Source: Caldifarciminota bacterium
GTDB taxonomy: Bacteria > Hydrothermota > Hydrothermia > LBFQ01 > DSFT01
Direction of reading: 5' to 3'
Assembly (NCBI GenBank): GCA_025060695.1
Contig: JANXBH010000003.1
Span: forward strand, 54,114-118,113
Length of the DNA: 64,000 bases
A model generated the notes under the pieces. The model was not told the origin of the DNA. It worked only from the letters and a program-made list of their open reading frames with translations, and ran no database searches. The translations under genes and the position numbers were made by a program. Shown piece by piece: positions 53,241 to 62,789 of the stretch (position 1 is the stretch's first letter; every line of letters starts with the position of its first letter).

Positions 53241-55660
53241 TTGTATATGGTTAAATGTATTTCACCCTGAGGTTCTATTTCAAGCAAATTACCTAAAATT
53301 TTAAGTGAATAATTACAATCCTTAATAGAGTTGTCATTTAATACTGAAGTAAATGTACAACTTGTACCGGAATTAATACTTACATTATAGGGTGTTAAAT
53401 TGAGATTATAAAATGCCGAGTTATCATTTAAAACTAACGGATTTATATTGTAAATGTAAGGATTTGACACTGTTTGAGTGAAATTTACTGGTTGAGTACA
53501 CTTATTTGTTGAGTTTATACTTTCTTTTAAAACTACTAAACTATTAACACTATTGTTAGTTGTACTAAAGAAGTTAACAAGGAAAAACCTATCTAAGCCA
53601 TAGCTTATGACGTTCTTAGCATGATTGGAATTTGAATTGGTAGGAATATTTATCCATCCTCTAGACCATACGATATTTCCATTACTACCGTTTATTTTCA
53701 TAACAATTGGATAAGATTTAGAACTATTGACTCTTGTAAAGCCAGATACAATGTAGTTTCTCTGACAATTTAATTCCCTGAATTTAAAATATGCCTGTTT
53801 TGGATTGTTGTCTATTTGGTATATACCCCACGTTTTAGTAGTATTATCAACTACAAAGTCTTTTAGTTGAAACCAAGTAGCAATAGCCACTCTACTGTCA
53901 CCATTCAGAGTATTAAAGCCAGTAGTCATATTATGTGCTTGCCCACTTTGTCCAATAGCAGAAGATTCCCAGCCAAATTCTGATATCCAGATCTTCTTTT
54001 GAGTATTACTACCCTCATGTAAGATGATTTTATCCCAAATTAAATTTATATTATTCAGCATTGCATTTCTAATAGCTTGACTATTTGTTGAATTTAGTAA
54101 AACATAGACGTGCATCCCAATACCATCAATCGGATAACTACCAGTTTTATTTTTTATAGTATTCCAAGACCAAATATTCTTTCCATAAATGTACGTGCTA
54201 TCTAAATATCCATTCCCCTTATTAAGATCATCTGTAAGTAAGGGGCCTGAGATTAGTAAAACATCTCTCACATTAGCGTTTATTTTTACCTTTGTATAAA
54301 TATCCTGAAGTATCTTAGCAAACCATTTTGGATGGACTAAGTAGGTATTATTTATAATATAACCATTTGGTTCATTGAATGACTCAAAGACTTTAACCCT
54401 ATCCCTAAAGTTTAACACTATAGATAGAAAATTATCAGTATATTCGTTTATCCAATTATTAGTAGCACTCGGGTTGATAGGATTCTCATACCGCAGTAAA
54501 TTGCCCACAAATGTTTTAACTGCTTCATGACCAACTAATGCATATACTTTTATATCCCTATTTACGAAATTGTTTATTATTTGATTATATGTATTTATAA
54601 AATTTTGGTCATTAACAGAAGACCAAGCTTGAGCTAATATAAAATTAACTCTAACACAGGGTGTACAAGTGCTATATATTTGACTGAAGTCTATCTTAAT
54701 TTGTCCTGTTATTGGGTCAACTGGTTGTCCTATATCAAGACACCTTGAAGGCAATGGTTCATTAGATTCAATAGTTATACTGTATCCTCTATCCTCACTA
54801 GACCAACCTACCATATTACTTGAATACAAGTTTGACCATTTCATATTGCCATTGAAGTCAGTTTTAAAAATGAGAATATCGTCATCCCCCAATTGACTTC
54901 CACACAAAGGACCTGCAGTTAAACACCTTGTTCCTACTACTACGTATCCATCATTATCAACTATAATGTTTTGTCCTATTTCATGAGCACCAAAATTATA
55001 ACCTTTAGACCACACAACATTGCCATCGCTATCAATCTTCATAAGAGCAATATCGTTATTCTGACCACTATTTCTAATCAGAAGAATAATATAATTATTG
55101 CCGTCTCTGCTGATTTTCATGACCTTATCGCAAGCACCATTCAAACTATATCTTTTTCTCCATATAATATTACCATTTAAACTTGTTTTCAAGACTACAG
55201 AAGAACAACTGTCCTCAAATACTGAGATTAGCCACGAATTATGTGTAATTATGCCCATTCCAGGCATATCTCCCAAAGTATTCGAGTTTCTATATTTAGA
55301 CCAAATAAAATTTTTTGTTCTTAAGTTAAAGAGACCTAAAAACGAACAATTCTTACTTACACAATTAGAAAAGTTTCCATGACCACCAACTATAGCTACA
55401 AGTGTATCATTAACCTTGGACATATCATTTATAACCAAATTGCCAGCATTATGACTATAAGATCTATACCACTTAACATTTAGTGATGTATCAAAAGCTA
55501 ATATGAGGGGATTTAGTTTTCCATTAAAGTGATATGAACCAACGATGAATAGCGTATCAGATATTTTTAGAACAGGGAGCTTATGACAAGTATAACAACT
55601 CACAGATGAATAGTTAAACCAAAGTAGTTTATAATATCCTATAACATACATTAAAAACAT
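53225..55660 (-). CDS. Surface beta-propeller protein with inserted glycoside-hydrolase-like domain; broken C-terminus
   Basis: 811 residues. Residues about 30-295 and 632-720 are beta-propeller-like repeats (DGNVVWSKGY, NGNIVWSRGW style blades). Between them, about 315-630, a TIM-barrel-like region carries the two acids expected of a clan GH-A hydrolase: Glu430 in ESFNEPNGY and Glu561 in WISEFGWES, plus His517 in GMHVYV. The C-terminus begins like a T9SS sorting domain (SLKILGNLLEI) but stops early; its usual ending is in another frame (53184-53240). A CYTCH sequence at residues 22-26 may be chance. A strong Shine-Dalgarno (AAGGAGG) precedes the ATG. Last gene of the secreted-protein operon. 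Sugar substrate unknown. Confidence 0.75.
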   Translation of the reverse strand: MFLMYVIGYYKLLWFNYSSVSCYTCHKLPVLKISDTLFIVGSYHFNGKLNPLILAFDTSLNVKWYRSYSHNAGNLVINDMSKVNDTLVAIVGGHGNFSNCVSKNCSFLGLFNLRTKNFIWSKYRNSNTLGDMPGMGIITHNSWLISVFEDSCSSVVLKTSLNGNIIWRKRYSLNGACDKVMKISRDGNNYIILLIRNSGQNNDIALMKIDSDGNVVWSKGYNFGAHEIGQNIIVDNDGYVVVGTRCLTAGPLCGSQLGDDDILIFKTDFNGNMKWSNLYSSNMVGWSSEDRGYSITIESNEPLPSRCLDIGQPVDPITGQIKIDFSQIYSTCTPCVRVNFILAQAWSSVNDQNFINTYNQIINNFVNRDIKVYALVGHEAVKTFVGNLLRYENPINPSATNNWINEYTDNFLSIVLNFRDRVKVFESFNEPNGYIINNTYLVHPKWFAKILQDIYTKVKINANVRDVLLISGPLLTDDLNKGNGYLDSTYIYGKNIWSWNTIKNKTGSYPIDGIGMHVYVLLNSTNSQAIRNAMLNNINLIWDKIILHEGSNTQKKIWISEFGWESSAIGQSGQAHNMTTGFNTLNGDSRVAIATWFQLKDFVVDNTTKTWGIYQIDNNPKQAYFKFRELNCQRNYIVSGFTRVNSSKSYPIVMKINGSNGNIVWSRGWINIPTNSNSNHAKNVISYGLDRFFLVNFFSTTNNSVNSLVVLKESINSTNKCTQPVNFTQTVSNPYIYNINPLVLNDNSAFYNLNLTPYNVSINSGTSCTFTSVLNDNSIKDCNYSLKILGNLLEIEPQGEIHLTIYKVYIF

Positions 55661-55664
55661 TGTT

Positions 55665-57119
55665 TTACCTCCTTAGCAACAACTTAAAGGATTTACCCTT
55701 AACTCTTAATATGAAAATACCTTTTTCTAAGAAAACCTTATTATCAAAACCACTTTTATATAGGCTTCCGTCGGTCCTGTATATCCAATAATTATGTCTA
55801 CTCTTAAAAACAACAACGTTATCCTTTAATTCAAAAACATCTCCTTCATCAATACTTACAGGTGTTATAGGAGTACAATTATTATCATTTACATTCGTGG
55901 TGTTATAGTAGACATATAATCTATTATTTAATCCTACAACTATATCAGGCTTTTTATCAGCATTTACATAGCCCACATCCAATCCGTAAACCCTATAAGG
56001 ACTGTTTTCAATTATCTGAGGAGACCAGTTGTTATTTCCTAAATTTTCTAACCATCCTAATGGATTGGAGTATACAGAATCACCACTAGCCCATACTATA
56101 TCATTATCACCATCACAGTCTAAGTCAGCAATTTTTAACTCACAAGAGCTAAGATTATAAACTATAGGAACATTTATACTTTGAAAGTTAATTGGATTTC
56201 CACCTTGATTCATTCTAATTGATATAAGACCTCTATTTACACCATCATTCCATCTTGTGCAACTAACGATATCTGCTCTACCATCCTTGTTTATATCACC
56301 AGTAGTAACACCATGATAGTAATGTTGAATAGTTAAATAGTATCTACTACTCCAAGTATTACCCTGATTTAATCTGTAATACACAGCACCCTCATGATTA
56401 ACGAAAGTATTACCACTGCTACAAACAAAGTCAACTCTACCATCATTATTTAAATCAGCTAAAGATAGGCCTTCATGACAAGGTCTGTCCATACCGATAA
56501 AATCATCTATTACTGAAAGTGTTTTAGTTAGGTAATTATATCTAAAGAATCTAAAACCCTCCTCTGTAAAGTAAATATCACTCCCATATGCACTTATATG
56601 ATTTAAAAAACCGAATAATGGGTTAGAAATTGTAGTATCTTTAAAATTACCATTTCCAAGATTAATAAGGATATTAACTGTCCTACTCATTGCATTGGCA
56701 TTAGCTATATCAAACCTACCATCACTATTGAAATCACCCACTACTAAACCATATGGTAAATATCTCGTTTGATTACCAACAGGAACGCAATTAAAATTCC
56801 CAAGAGATGTCTGATAAGCAATTCTAACTACACCAAAGCCATTGTTATTACTATCCGCAGTTATAAAAACTATGTCATTTAGACCATTATTATCAATATC
56901 CTTTATAAGTCCTCTATCATTTATAAGTAATACCCACTTATTGCCAGGGATAAAGGGTGAATTACAGAGTTGAACTCTATTGAAAGTAGCAATACCGAAA
57001 GTATTTATAGGCTCATCAATCTGAATATTATTTTGAACTTCATGAGAGTTTTCAAGTTTTATACTAATACTTACTACTTTATCATAAAAAGGTGAACTTA
57101 TAAAAGTAAACCACAACAT
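55665..57119 (-). CDS. Secreted FG-GAP/VCBS-repeat protein with T9SS-like C-terminus
   Basis: 484 residues of beta-propeller repeats with calcium-type loops: DIDNNGLNDIVF, DFNSDGRFDIANA, DLNNDGRVDFVC, DINKDGRADIVS, DLDCDGDNDIVW. The C-terminal ~70 residues (VVVFKSRHNYWIYRTDGSLYK to KGIFILRVKGKSFKLLL) look like a T9SS type A sorting domain. It is a paralogue of the 61099 gene: both share LDCDGD, LGW and PDIVVG segments in the same order. Signal peptide is very short (MLWFTFIS). Shine-Dalgarno GGAGG precedes the ATG; 4 bases separate it from the next gene. Confidence 0.82.
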   Translation of the reverse strand: MLWFTFISSPFYDKVVSISIKLENSHEVQNNIQIDEPINTFGIATFNRVQLCNSPFIPGNKWVLLINDRGLIKDIDNNGLNDIVFITADSNNNGFGVVRIAYQTSLGNFNCVPVGNQTRYLPYGLVVGDFNSDGRFDIANANAMSRTVNILINLGNGNFKDTTISNPLFGFLNHISAYGSDIYFTEEGFRFFRYNYLTKTLSVIDDFIGMDRPCHEGLSLADLNNDGRVDFVCSSGNTFVNHEGAVYYRLNQGNTWSSRYYLTIQHYYHGVTTGDINKDGRADIVSCTRWNDGVNRGLISIRMNQGGNPINFQSINVPIVYNLSSCELKIADLDCDGDNDIVWASGDSVYSNPLGWLENLGNNNWSPQIIENSPYRVYGLDVGYVNADKKPDIVVGLNNRLYVYYNTTNVNDNNCTPITPVSIDEGDVFELKDNVVVFKSRHNYWIYRTDGSLYKSGFDNKVFLEKGIFILRVKGKSFKLLLRR

Positions 57120-57123
57120 GTCT

Positions 57124-58779
57124 CTAACCTCCTATAAAAACTTTCCTCCTCAGCTTATATTTTTGAAAATTAACATCTATTACATAAATACTCGTTCTTA
57201 CAGAAATAGGTATTTTAACCATTTTACTATTAAAGCTTCCTTCATAAATTACTTTTCCATTTACGTTATATATCTTTATACTATTAATATTTTCGGAATT
57301 TGATGATATGTATAGAAATCCATCCTTCTTCGATATTGAGACAAAGCAGTCTTCGTAATACTCAGGCTTGTTTACAGGTGTTAAATATCCACACATTGCC
57401 TTTTTTGAAACATTAATGCTTACAGATGTATAGTTATGACTCCTAATGTTAACTGTAGCATTATATATATTCCAATTACTGCCTGATACTAAACTAATGC
57501 TTTGGTTAACTTCTGGTATCCACGTTCTCCAATAACACGTATCCTGAATACCGCTGTCCGCTGCAAGAATACCGTCATAATTTCCATTTGACCATTGAGA
57601 ATAGTTTGACCAACCTACAATATAAGGTATACCGCCCCTTACTACTATACCTCTTCCCTCACCATCCATACCAAGTAAATACCTTACACTCGACAATGAA
57701 CAATCAGTTTTATTGATTTTAGCATAAAACATATAACCATTGGGATTAGCATTATACCAAAAACCTGTAATATAATAATAATTTTGACCCTCGGTAATAT
57801 CTATCCCTGCATCGTTCATAACCGTGCCGAATTGTCTTGCACAAACAAAATTACCATCAGAATTCAACTTAACAAATAGAACATCTGAATGATTATTATT
57901 ATTAATATGGTCAGCAATTATAATACTTCCGTCAGATGCCAATTTAGCCCAACTTAGTTTAGTAACTTGACTGTTTCTTGTTCTATTATAAAATCTTTGC
58001 CATATTAAATTTCCATTAATCACATTGAATTTACCAACCCATATACCATTTCTTGATGTAGATACAGCTATAATATTATTATCATTTGCCTGTAAAACCG
58101 ATGTAATACCTCGATAGTCCAATATATTAGTCGTTGTATCACCAACTACTCTTATCCACTGTAAGTTCATACTATTATTAAATTTTGCAATAAAACCTTG
58201 TGTAGTAGAAACCCAAGCATTATTTTGTTGCCTTTCATGAGCAATCTCACCGCCTATAACAAAACCACCATCATTAGTAGATTTAAGTCCAAGTACTCTA
58301 AGATAATTCCCTATATCAGGCTGTCCGAATAAATCCCTTATTCTTATGGCATTTATAAAAGAACCATTATTCCTATTTAGTCTTATTACAAAACCCTCAT
58401 TTGTATCACTTGGGAGTCTACTACAAAAGCTTATTGAACCTCCATCAGGAGTACAACTTATTCCACCTACAAGGATATCATTATTCTGGTCATAGTCAAT
58501 TTCATAAACCCATTCATTAAGTCTACTTGAACCTATAACTCTTTCCCAAACACTTGAGCCGTATGGATTGACCATTATCATAACAAAATCACTTCCAGAA
58601 GTGTTATCTATTTTATAACTATTACTTAGCAAAAATGTGAAAACTATTCTATCATCTGGTGCGTTAAAATCAACCTTCTCAAGATAATCTTGATTAGCTC
58701 CTCCATAAGATCTAAGACCAGACCAAAGCTGTGCCTCTAAGATACCAAGAAAAGAAAAAAACAAAAAAATAATTCTCAT
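57124..58779 (-). CDS. Secreted beta-propeller protein with T9SS-like C-terminus
   Basis: 551 residues. A compact signal peptide (MRIIFLFFSFLGILEA) is followed by blade-like repeats: FVMIMVNPYGSSVWERVIG, GFVIRLNRNNGSFINAIR, GFIAKFNNSMNLQWIRVVG, IWVGKFNVINGNLIWQRFY. The C-terminus INSIKIYNVNGKVIYEGSF to YVIDVNFQKYKLRRKVF is a T9SS-like sorting domain. It resembles the propeller part of the 53225 gene, suggesting duplication. Shine-Dalgarno AGGAGG precedes the ATG; a perfect hairpin lies just upstream at 58805-58826. Confidence 0.82.
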   Translation of the reverse strand: MRIIFLFFSFLGILEAQLWSGLRSYGGANQDYLEKVDFNAPDDRIVFTFLLSNSYKIDNTSGSDFVMIMVNPYGSSVWERVIGSSRLNEWVYEIDYDQNNDILVGGISCTPDGGSISFCSRLPSDTNEGFVIRLNRNNGSFINAIRIRDLFGQPDIGNYLRVLGLKSTNDGGFVIGGEIAHERQQNNAWVSTTQGFIAKFNNSMNLQWIRVVGDTTTNILDYRGITSVLQANDNNIIAVSTSRNGIWVGKFNVINGNLIWQRFYNRTRNSQVTKLSWAKLASDGSIIIADHINNNNHSDVLFVKLNSDGNFVCARQFGTVMNDAGIDITEGQNYYYITGFWYNANPNGYMFYAKINKTDCSLSSVRYLLGMDGEGRGIVVRGGIPYIVGWSNYSQWSNGNYDGILAADSGIQDTCYWRTWIPEVNQSISLVSGSNWNIYNATVNIRSHNYTSVSINVSKKAMCGYLTPVNKPEYYEDCFVSISKKDGFLYISSNSENINSIKIYNVNGKVIYEGSFNSKMVKIPISVRTSIYVIDVNFQKYKLRRKVFIGG

Positions 58780-58804
58780 GATATAACCTCCTCGTTTGTA
58801 TAAT

Positions 58805-58826
58805 CCAGCCCGTAAATTAGGGCTGG
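58805..58826. other. Perfect 7-bp hairpin between two secreted-protein genes
   Basis: CCAGCCC and GGGCTGG flank an 8-base loop. It sits in the 66-base gap between the 58846 and 57124 genes. No T-run follows on the minus strand, so it is not a standard intrinsic terminator; it may be an mRNA processing or attenuation site. Confidence 0.5.
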
Positions 58827-58845
58827 AAGGGGGGGTGAGACTGTT

Positions 58846-61086
58846 TTAACCCTTAGTAATAATTCTTTGAGCATATGTATTATCTCCTATTCTTACCTTG
58901 AGAAGATATATACCTTTCTTTTTTAGTTCCAAACCAAATGAGTATGCGCCAGGTGGATAGTATCCTAGTGACTTACTTTTTATAAGCTTACCGTCTAGAC
59001 TATATACACTAAAACCCAGATATGACGGTCGAAAAATTTCAAAGAATATTTTATAGTCTTGGATCTCAAAGCGAGAAATATCTGTTCTGACCTCATTAGA
59101 TGAAATTGGAGTAACACAAGGAGGAGTACCTTTTATCACGTAAACATCATAGCTAGCCTGATTAGAATTAGAAGAACCATAGCTAAAAGTGGGAGTAGGA
59201 TATGTAGCAGGATTATAAGCTGTTCCATGTATCCATCCTGCAACGAATACACTTCTTCCTAAGATACCTGAACCGTTGTTAACCTCTCTACCATTTCCTG
59301 AAACTCTTGAAAAACCATAGCAAATATTGAGAGAGGAACTTAAAGAAAATGTAAAAACATCACTACCACCACCACCGCTCCCTAGATGACAACTTGAAGG
59401 ACAAACTGTTCCAAAACAAGATGGTGAATTACTATATACCGCACCAAAAACTGTATCATTCCTAAAAAATATACTTTTACCGCCACCGTACTCATTATAT
59501 TGAAACATACCCTGACCCATAATAGCAACAGATAATATACTATTCATAGAGTTATCTATTTTAGCTACATAAGAAGCATCAGAACATCCTAAACCATAGT
59601 AGTATTTATGAGGAGATCCATCATTAAGGACGAAGTTGGAAGGATTAAAAGTCTGACCTGCAACGAAAACATTACCGCTATTATCTACACTTATGGAATG
59701 GACATAATCTCCACTTGAAGAAGTTAATATTACTGTCCTTATTAAATTTGATAAATTATTAGATAGCTTTACTACAAAACCATCATTAGCACCATTCGTC
59801 CCAAAAACAATCCTATTAGTCCCAAAATTAGAAGAATTTATGGTATATCCACCTACATAAACATTGCCACTATTGTCCACAAAAACCGTCCATCCTTCAT
59901 CTCCATAATTACTTCCTATCACAGCACCTGCACTGTATCCAAGATTATTATTAAACTTTAATACAAATGCGTCAGTAGAATAAAGATTACCATAAGAATA
60001 TATTGGATTTGATGCAAATTCAGATAAACTTGCATTGGACGACCAATCAATAGTACCTACAAGATAAACATTATTTGAATTATCTATGTGCAATGATTGT
60101 CCGTATGTAGAAGAATTTGAAGAAGAAAGTATGAATGCAGTTCCAAGACTCGTACTTAAATTATTATTGAACTTTGATACAAATGCCATGCGAAAAGTAA
60201 TATTACTGCCGTATTTATATCGTGGTGGAGGAAAAGGCGTTGTATCACCTGTAACATAACCTGTTATAAATACATTTCCACTATTATCAACAGCAACACC
60301 TCTTGCTTCAATTATTGAGCTTGACCTTATAAGAGCGGTTGAAATATGATTAAGATTACTATCCAATTTCACGATAAACGCTGCATTTTGTGTAGCATTT
60401 CCATAGTTGTATTTCGGATTTACTGAAAAATCCGAAGGATAGTAAGTTTGTCCAACAACGAAGATACTACCATCGTTACTAATTGTAATTGCACGTGCCC
60501 CTTCCGAACCAGAAGAGCTTATAAACGCAGTTGGATCTATAACTAAGTCTAAATGAGGGTTATAATCTTTCAAGTGAAAACTCACTACATTTTGACTATC
60601 TATAACAGATACTGGTATCTCTTTATGACCTTGGAAAGCTCTAATATCTGATACATCAAGCGCAAGCTCTCCATTTTTATATAATTTTATACTATTTCCT
60701 GATACTTTTATACTATCATGGTTTGAAAAACTTATTTTAATGGATTTGTAGTCCGTATGGGGTTTTATATGGAAGTAGAATTCAAGTTTTTTCCCTCTCA
60801 AGGCATTTATGTATAAATCTACATTCCTATAAATATTGGAAAACCTTATCCTTGAATAGACAGGCAAGTTATTCTTAATATAGTCATGACTATATAGATT
60901 AAATATTCCTTTGTATAGTTCCATAGAAACGTTATTCAATCTTGAATTTAATATGGAAATTTCAACACCATTTAAATAAATTTTATTTTTATAGAATACA
61001 AAGCCATATGGATATAGAGAAATAATACTATCACCAAGGTCCACAAACAAAGGTCCAATAAAGTTCAGTAATATATAAACTGACAT
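58846..61086 (-). CDS. Secreted SBBP-repeat protein with T9SS-like C-terminus
   Basis: 746 residues. The N-terminal domain (about 1-190) has the form found before seven-bladed propeller (SBBP) repeats: RNVDLYINALRGKKLEFYFH, DYKSIKISF. Repeats then follow, each about 50-55 residues with V-D-N-S-G-N-V-(F/Y)-(V/I)-x-G followed by AFVVK(L/F)-N-N-N-L. The C-terminus (FSVYSLDGKLIKSK to KGIYLLKVRIGDNTYAQRI) is a T9SS type A sorting domain. Shine-Dalgarno GGGGGTTGA precedes the ATG. A short hydrophobic N-terminus serves as signal. Likely surface-exposed; ligand unknown. Confidence 0.85.
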   Translation of the reverse strand: MSVYILLNFIGPLFVDLGDSIISLYPYGFVFYKNKIYLNGVEISILNSRLNNVSMELYKGIFNLYSHDYIKNNLPVYSRIRFSNIYRNVDLYINALRGKKLEFYFHIKPHTDYKSIKISFSNHDSIKVSGNSIKLYKNGELALDVSDIRAFQGHKEIPVSVIDSQNVVSFHLKDYNPHLDLVIDPTAFISSSGSEGARAITISNDGSIFVVGQTYYPSDFSVNPKYNYGNATQNAAFIVKLDSNLNHISTALIRSSSIIEARGVAVDNSGNVFITGYVTGDTTPFPPPRYKYGSNITFRMAFVSKFNNNLSTSLGTAFILSSSNSSTYGQSLHIDNSNNVYLVGTIDWSSNASLSEFASNPIYSYGNLYSTDAFVLKFNNNLGYSAGAVIGSNYGDEGWTVFVDNSGNVYVGGYTINSSNFGTNRIVFGTNGANDGFVVKLSNNLSNLIRTVILTSSSGDYVHSISVDNSGNVFVAGQTFNPSNFVLNDGSPHKYYYGLGCSDASYVAKIDNSMNSILSVAIMGQGMFQYNEYGGGKSIFFRNDTVFGAVYSNSPSCFGTVCPSSCHLGSGGGGSDVFTFSLSSSLNICYGFSRVSGNGREVNNGSGILGRSVFVAGWIHGTAYNPATYPTPTFSYGSSNSNQASYDVYVIKGTPPCVTPISSNEVRTDISRFEIQDYKIFFEIFRPSYLGFSVYSLDGKLIKSKSLGYYPPGAYSFGLELKKKGIYLLKVRIGDNTYAQRIITKG

Positions 61087-61098
61087 AAAATCAACCCC

Positions 61099-62622
61099 CT
61101 AATTTACAATAAATGGTATCAACTTATCTTTAAATCTCAGAATGTAACTTCCGCTCTTTAGAGGTACTTCAGCCTGACCCATTAGATAATCTTCAAAAAC
61201 CTTTTGTCCTGAGGTACTGTAAATAAAGAATTTTGTTTTATCATAAACTTTAGAAATCAAAATAACTTTCTTGTTCTTTATAACCAAACTTAGATCACTA
61301 TCAGTTTCGTTATTACCAACAGGTGTAGTTCCACAATTTCCTCCTGCAACATTATAGAAAATTCTTAAAAACGCCATTTCAAAAGCATCAGTATTATGCC
61401 CGCCTACAACAATATCTGGTCTTGTATCATTATTAACTAATCCAACAACAGCACCATAATTACTATTAATAGAATTGTCAATAATATAGTTAGTCCATCC
61501 ACCACCTCCAATTGTGGGATTTCTTATCCAGCCCAATGCAGGTCCAGGTTGAGTATAACCTTCCCTTCTACCCATACCCCTTGACCAAATGATATCTAAA
61601 TCTCCATCACAATCTAAATCATATAATGTTGCTTCCGAACCCATAAGATTGCTACTTACAGGAACACTAGTTAGTTGCGAAAAAGAAGGAGGACTGCCAC
61701 CATTATTCCTATACACTACAACTGCATCATTTTGATCATCAGTAAAAACTACATCAAGCCTCCCGTCATTGTTTATATCACCAACAGCAACACCATGGAA
61801 ATTACCAGGAGAAGAAGTTACGTTATATACAGAACTCCAATTGACTCCTTGCTTCAATTGGAAAACAACATTACCAGGACTTCTGAAATATCCCCTTGTA
61901 CAGACAGCATCAGTTTGCCCATTATTATCTAAGTCCCCTATTGCTAATCCTTCAGTGCAGTAATTATTTATCTTTGAGCTTGAAATCCCATTCCATCTAT
62001 GAAGTCCCTGATTTTGCCCAGAACTTCTCCCCTCATCTGTAAATAATATCTCATTTGGACTTATAACTGCAACGTGGTTTATATAATAAAAAGTATCACT
62101 TACCGAACTAACTACAACATATTGATCTGAGAAATTTTGATTACCATTATTTATTAGCCGCATTACTTCACCAGCACCTGCATCTACATATACAAAATCT
62201 GTTCTACCATCATTATTTAAATCATGTGCTGATATACCATATGGACAGGCAAGATACTCCGTATTTATTCTCTTAAATATAAAATTACCTGAACTATTCT
62301 GAAAACACCCTACAATAGCCCCAAAACAGTTGGCGTCGTATACATAAGCGGATACAATATCGTTATAACCGTTATTATCAAAGTCACCTATAAGTCTATT
62401 ATTAGGAGAGAGTATTTTTACCATATAAGAAAAAGTAGAACTTATACAAGATGTATCTTCAAAAAAGGTAATAGGACCAGACTGAACAACAGGCAAATTT
62501 TTATTAGAAACAACTTCATAGAATTTCTGGACTACAGACCTCTGAAAAGGTGATTCCTCATCTAAACTTCTAACTTCAGCATAAACTCTTGAAAAAAGAA
62601 CAAAGATAAGAAAATTTCTCAT
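61099..62622 (-). CDS. Secreted FG-GAP/VCBS-repeat protein with T9SS-like C-terminus
   Basis: 507 residues from ATG 62622, chosen because GGGGGTGA lies upstream of it and a clear short signal peptide (MRNFLIFVLFSRVYA) begins there; an in-frame ATG at 62667 is not supported. Calcium-type FG-GAP repeats: DFDNNGYNDIVSA, DLNNDGRTDFVYV, DLDNNGQTDAVC, DINNDGRLDVVF, DLDCDGDLDIIW. C-terminus FFIYSTSGQKVFEDY to SGSYILRFKDKLIPFIV is T9SS-like. First gene of the five-gene minus-strand operon and paralogous to the 55665 gene. Confidence 0.85.
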   Translation of the reverse strand: MRNFLIFVLFSRVYAEVRSLDEESPFQRSVVQKFYEVVSNKNLPVVQSGPITFFEDTSCISSTFSYMVKILSPNNRLIGDFDNNGYNDIVSAYVYDANCFGAIVGCFQNSSGNFIFKRINTEYLACPYGISAHDLNNDGRTDFVYVDAGAGEVMRLINNGNQNFSDQYVVVSSVSDTFYYINHVAVISPNEILFTDEGRSSGQNQGLHRWNGISSSKINNYCTEGLAIGDLDNNGQTDAVCTRGYFRSPGNVVFQLKQGVNWSSVYNVTSSPGNFHGVAVGDINNDGRLDVVFTDDQNDAVVVYRNNGGSPPSFSQLTSVPVSSNLMGSEATLYDLDCDGDLDIIWSRGMGRREGYTQPGPALGWIRNPTIGGGGWTNYIIDNSINSNYGAVVGLVNNDTRPDIVVGGHNTDAFEMAFLRIFYNVAGGNCGTTPVGNNETDSDLSLVIKNKKVILISKVYDKTKFFIYSTSGQKVFEDYLMGQAEVPLKSGSYILRFKDKLIPFIVN

Positions 62623-62676
62623 AATCTCACCCCCTAAGTGGAAAAAGCTTAGAAATAACTTAAACATGACTTTGAA

Positions 62677-62682
62677 ATTATA
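62677..62682 (-). promoter_or_regulatory. -10 box for the secreted-protein operon
   Basis: TATAAT on the minus strand, 54 bases before the ATG at 62622, giving a leader of roughly 45 bases that includes GGGGGTGA. No clear -35. Confidence 0.4.
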
Positions 62683-62764
62683 TCTTAAATGATGGTAAAA
62701 AATTAAAGTAATAACTATCTTTTGAAAATAGTTTTAAGAAAATCTTTAAAAATTTTTTATTTTC

Positions 62765-62775
62765 CTTTATAATTT
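62765..62775 (+). promoter_or_regulatory. Putative promoter for the HTH-helical repeat gene
   Basis: CTTTATAATTT contains TATAAT and ends 14 bases before the ATG at 62790; AAGGA lies directly before the start codon. Confidence 0.5.
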
Positions 62776-62789
62776 TCAATTTAAGGAAA

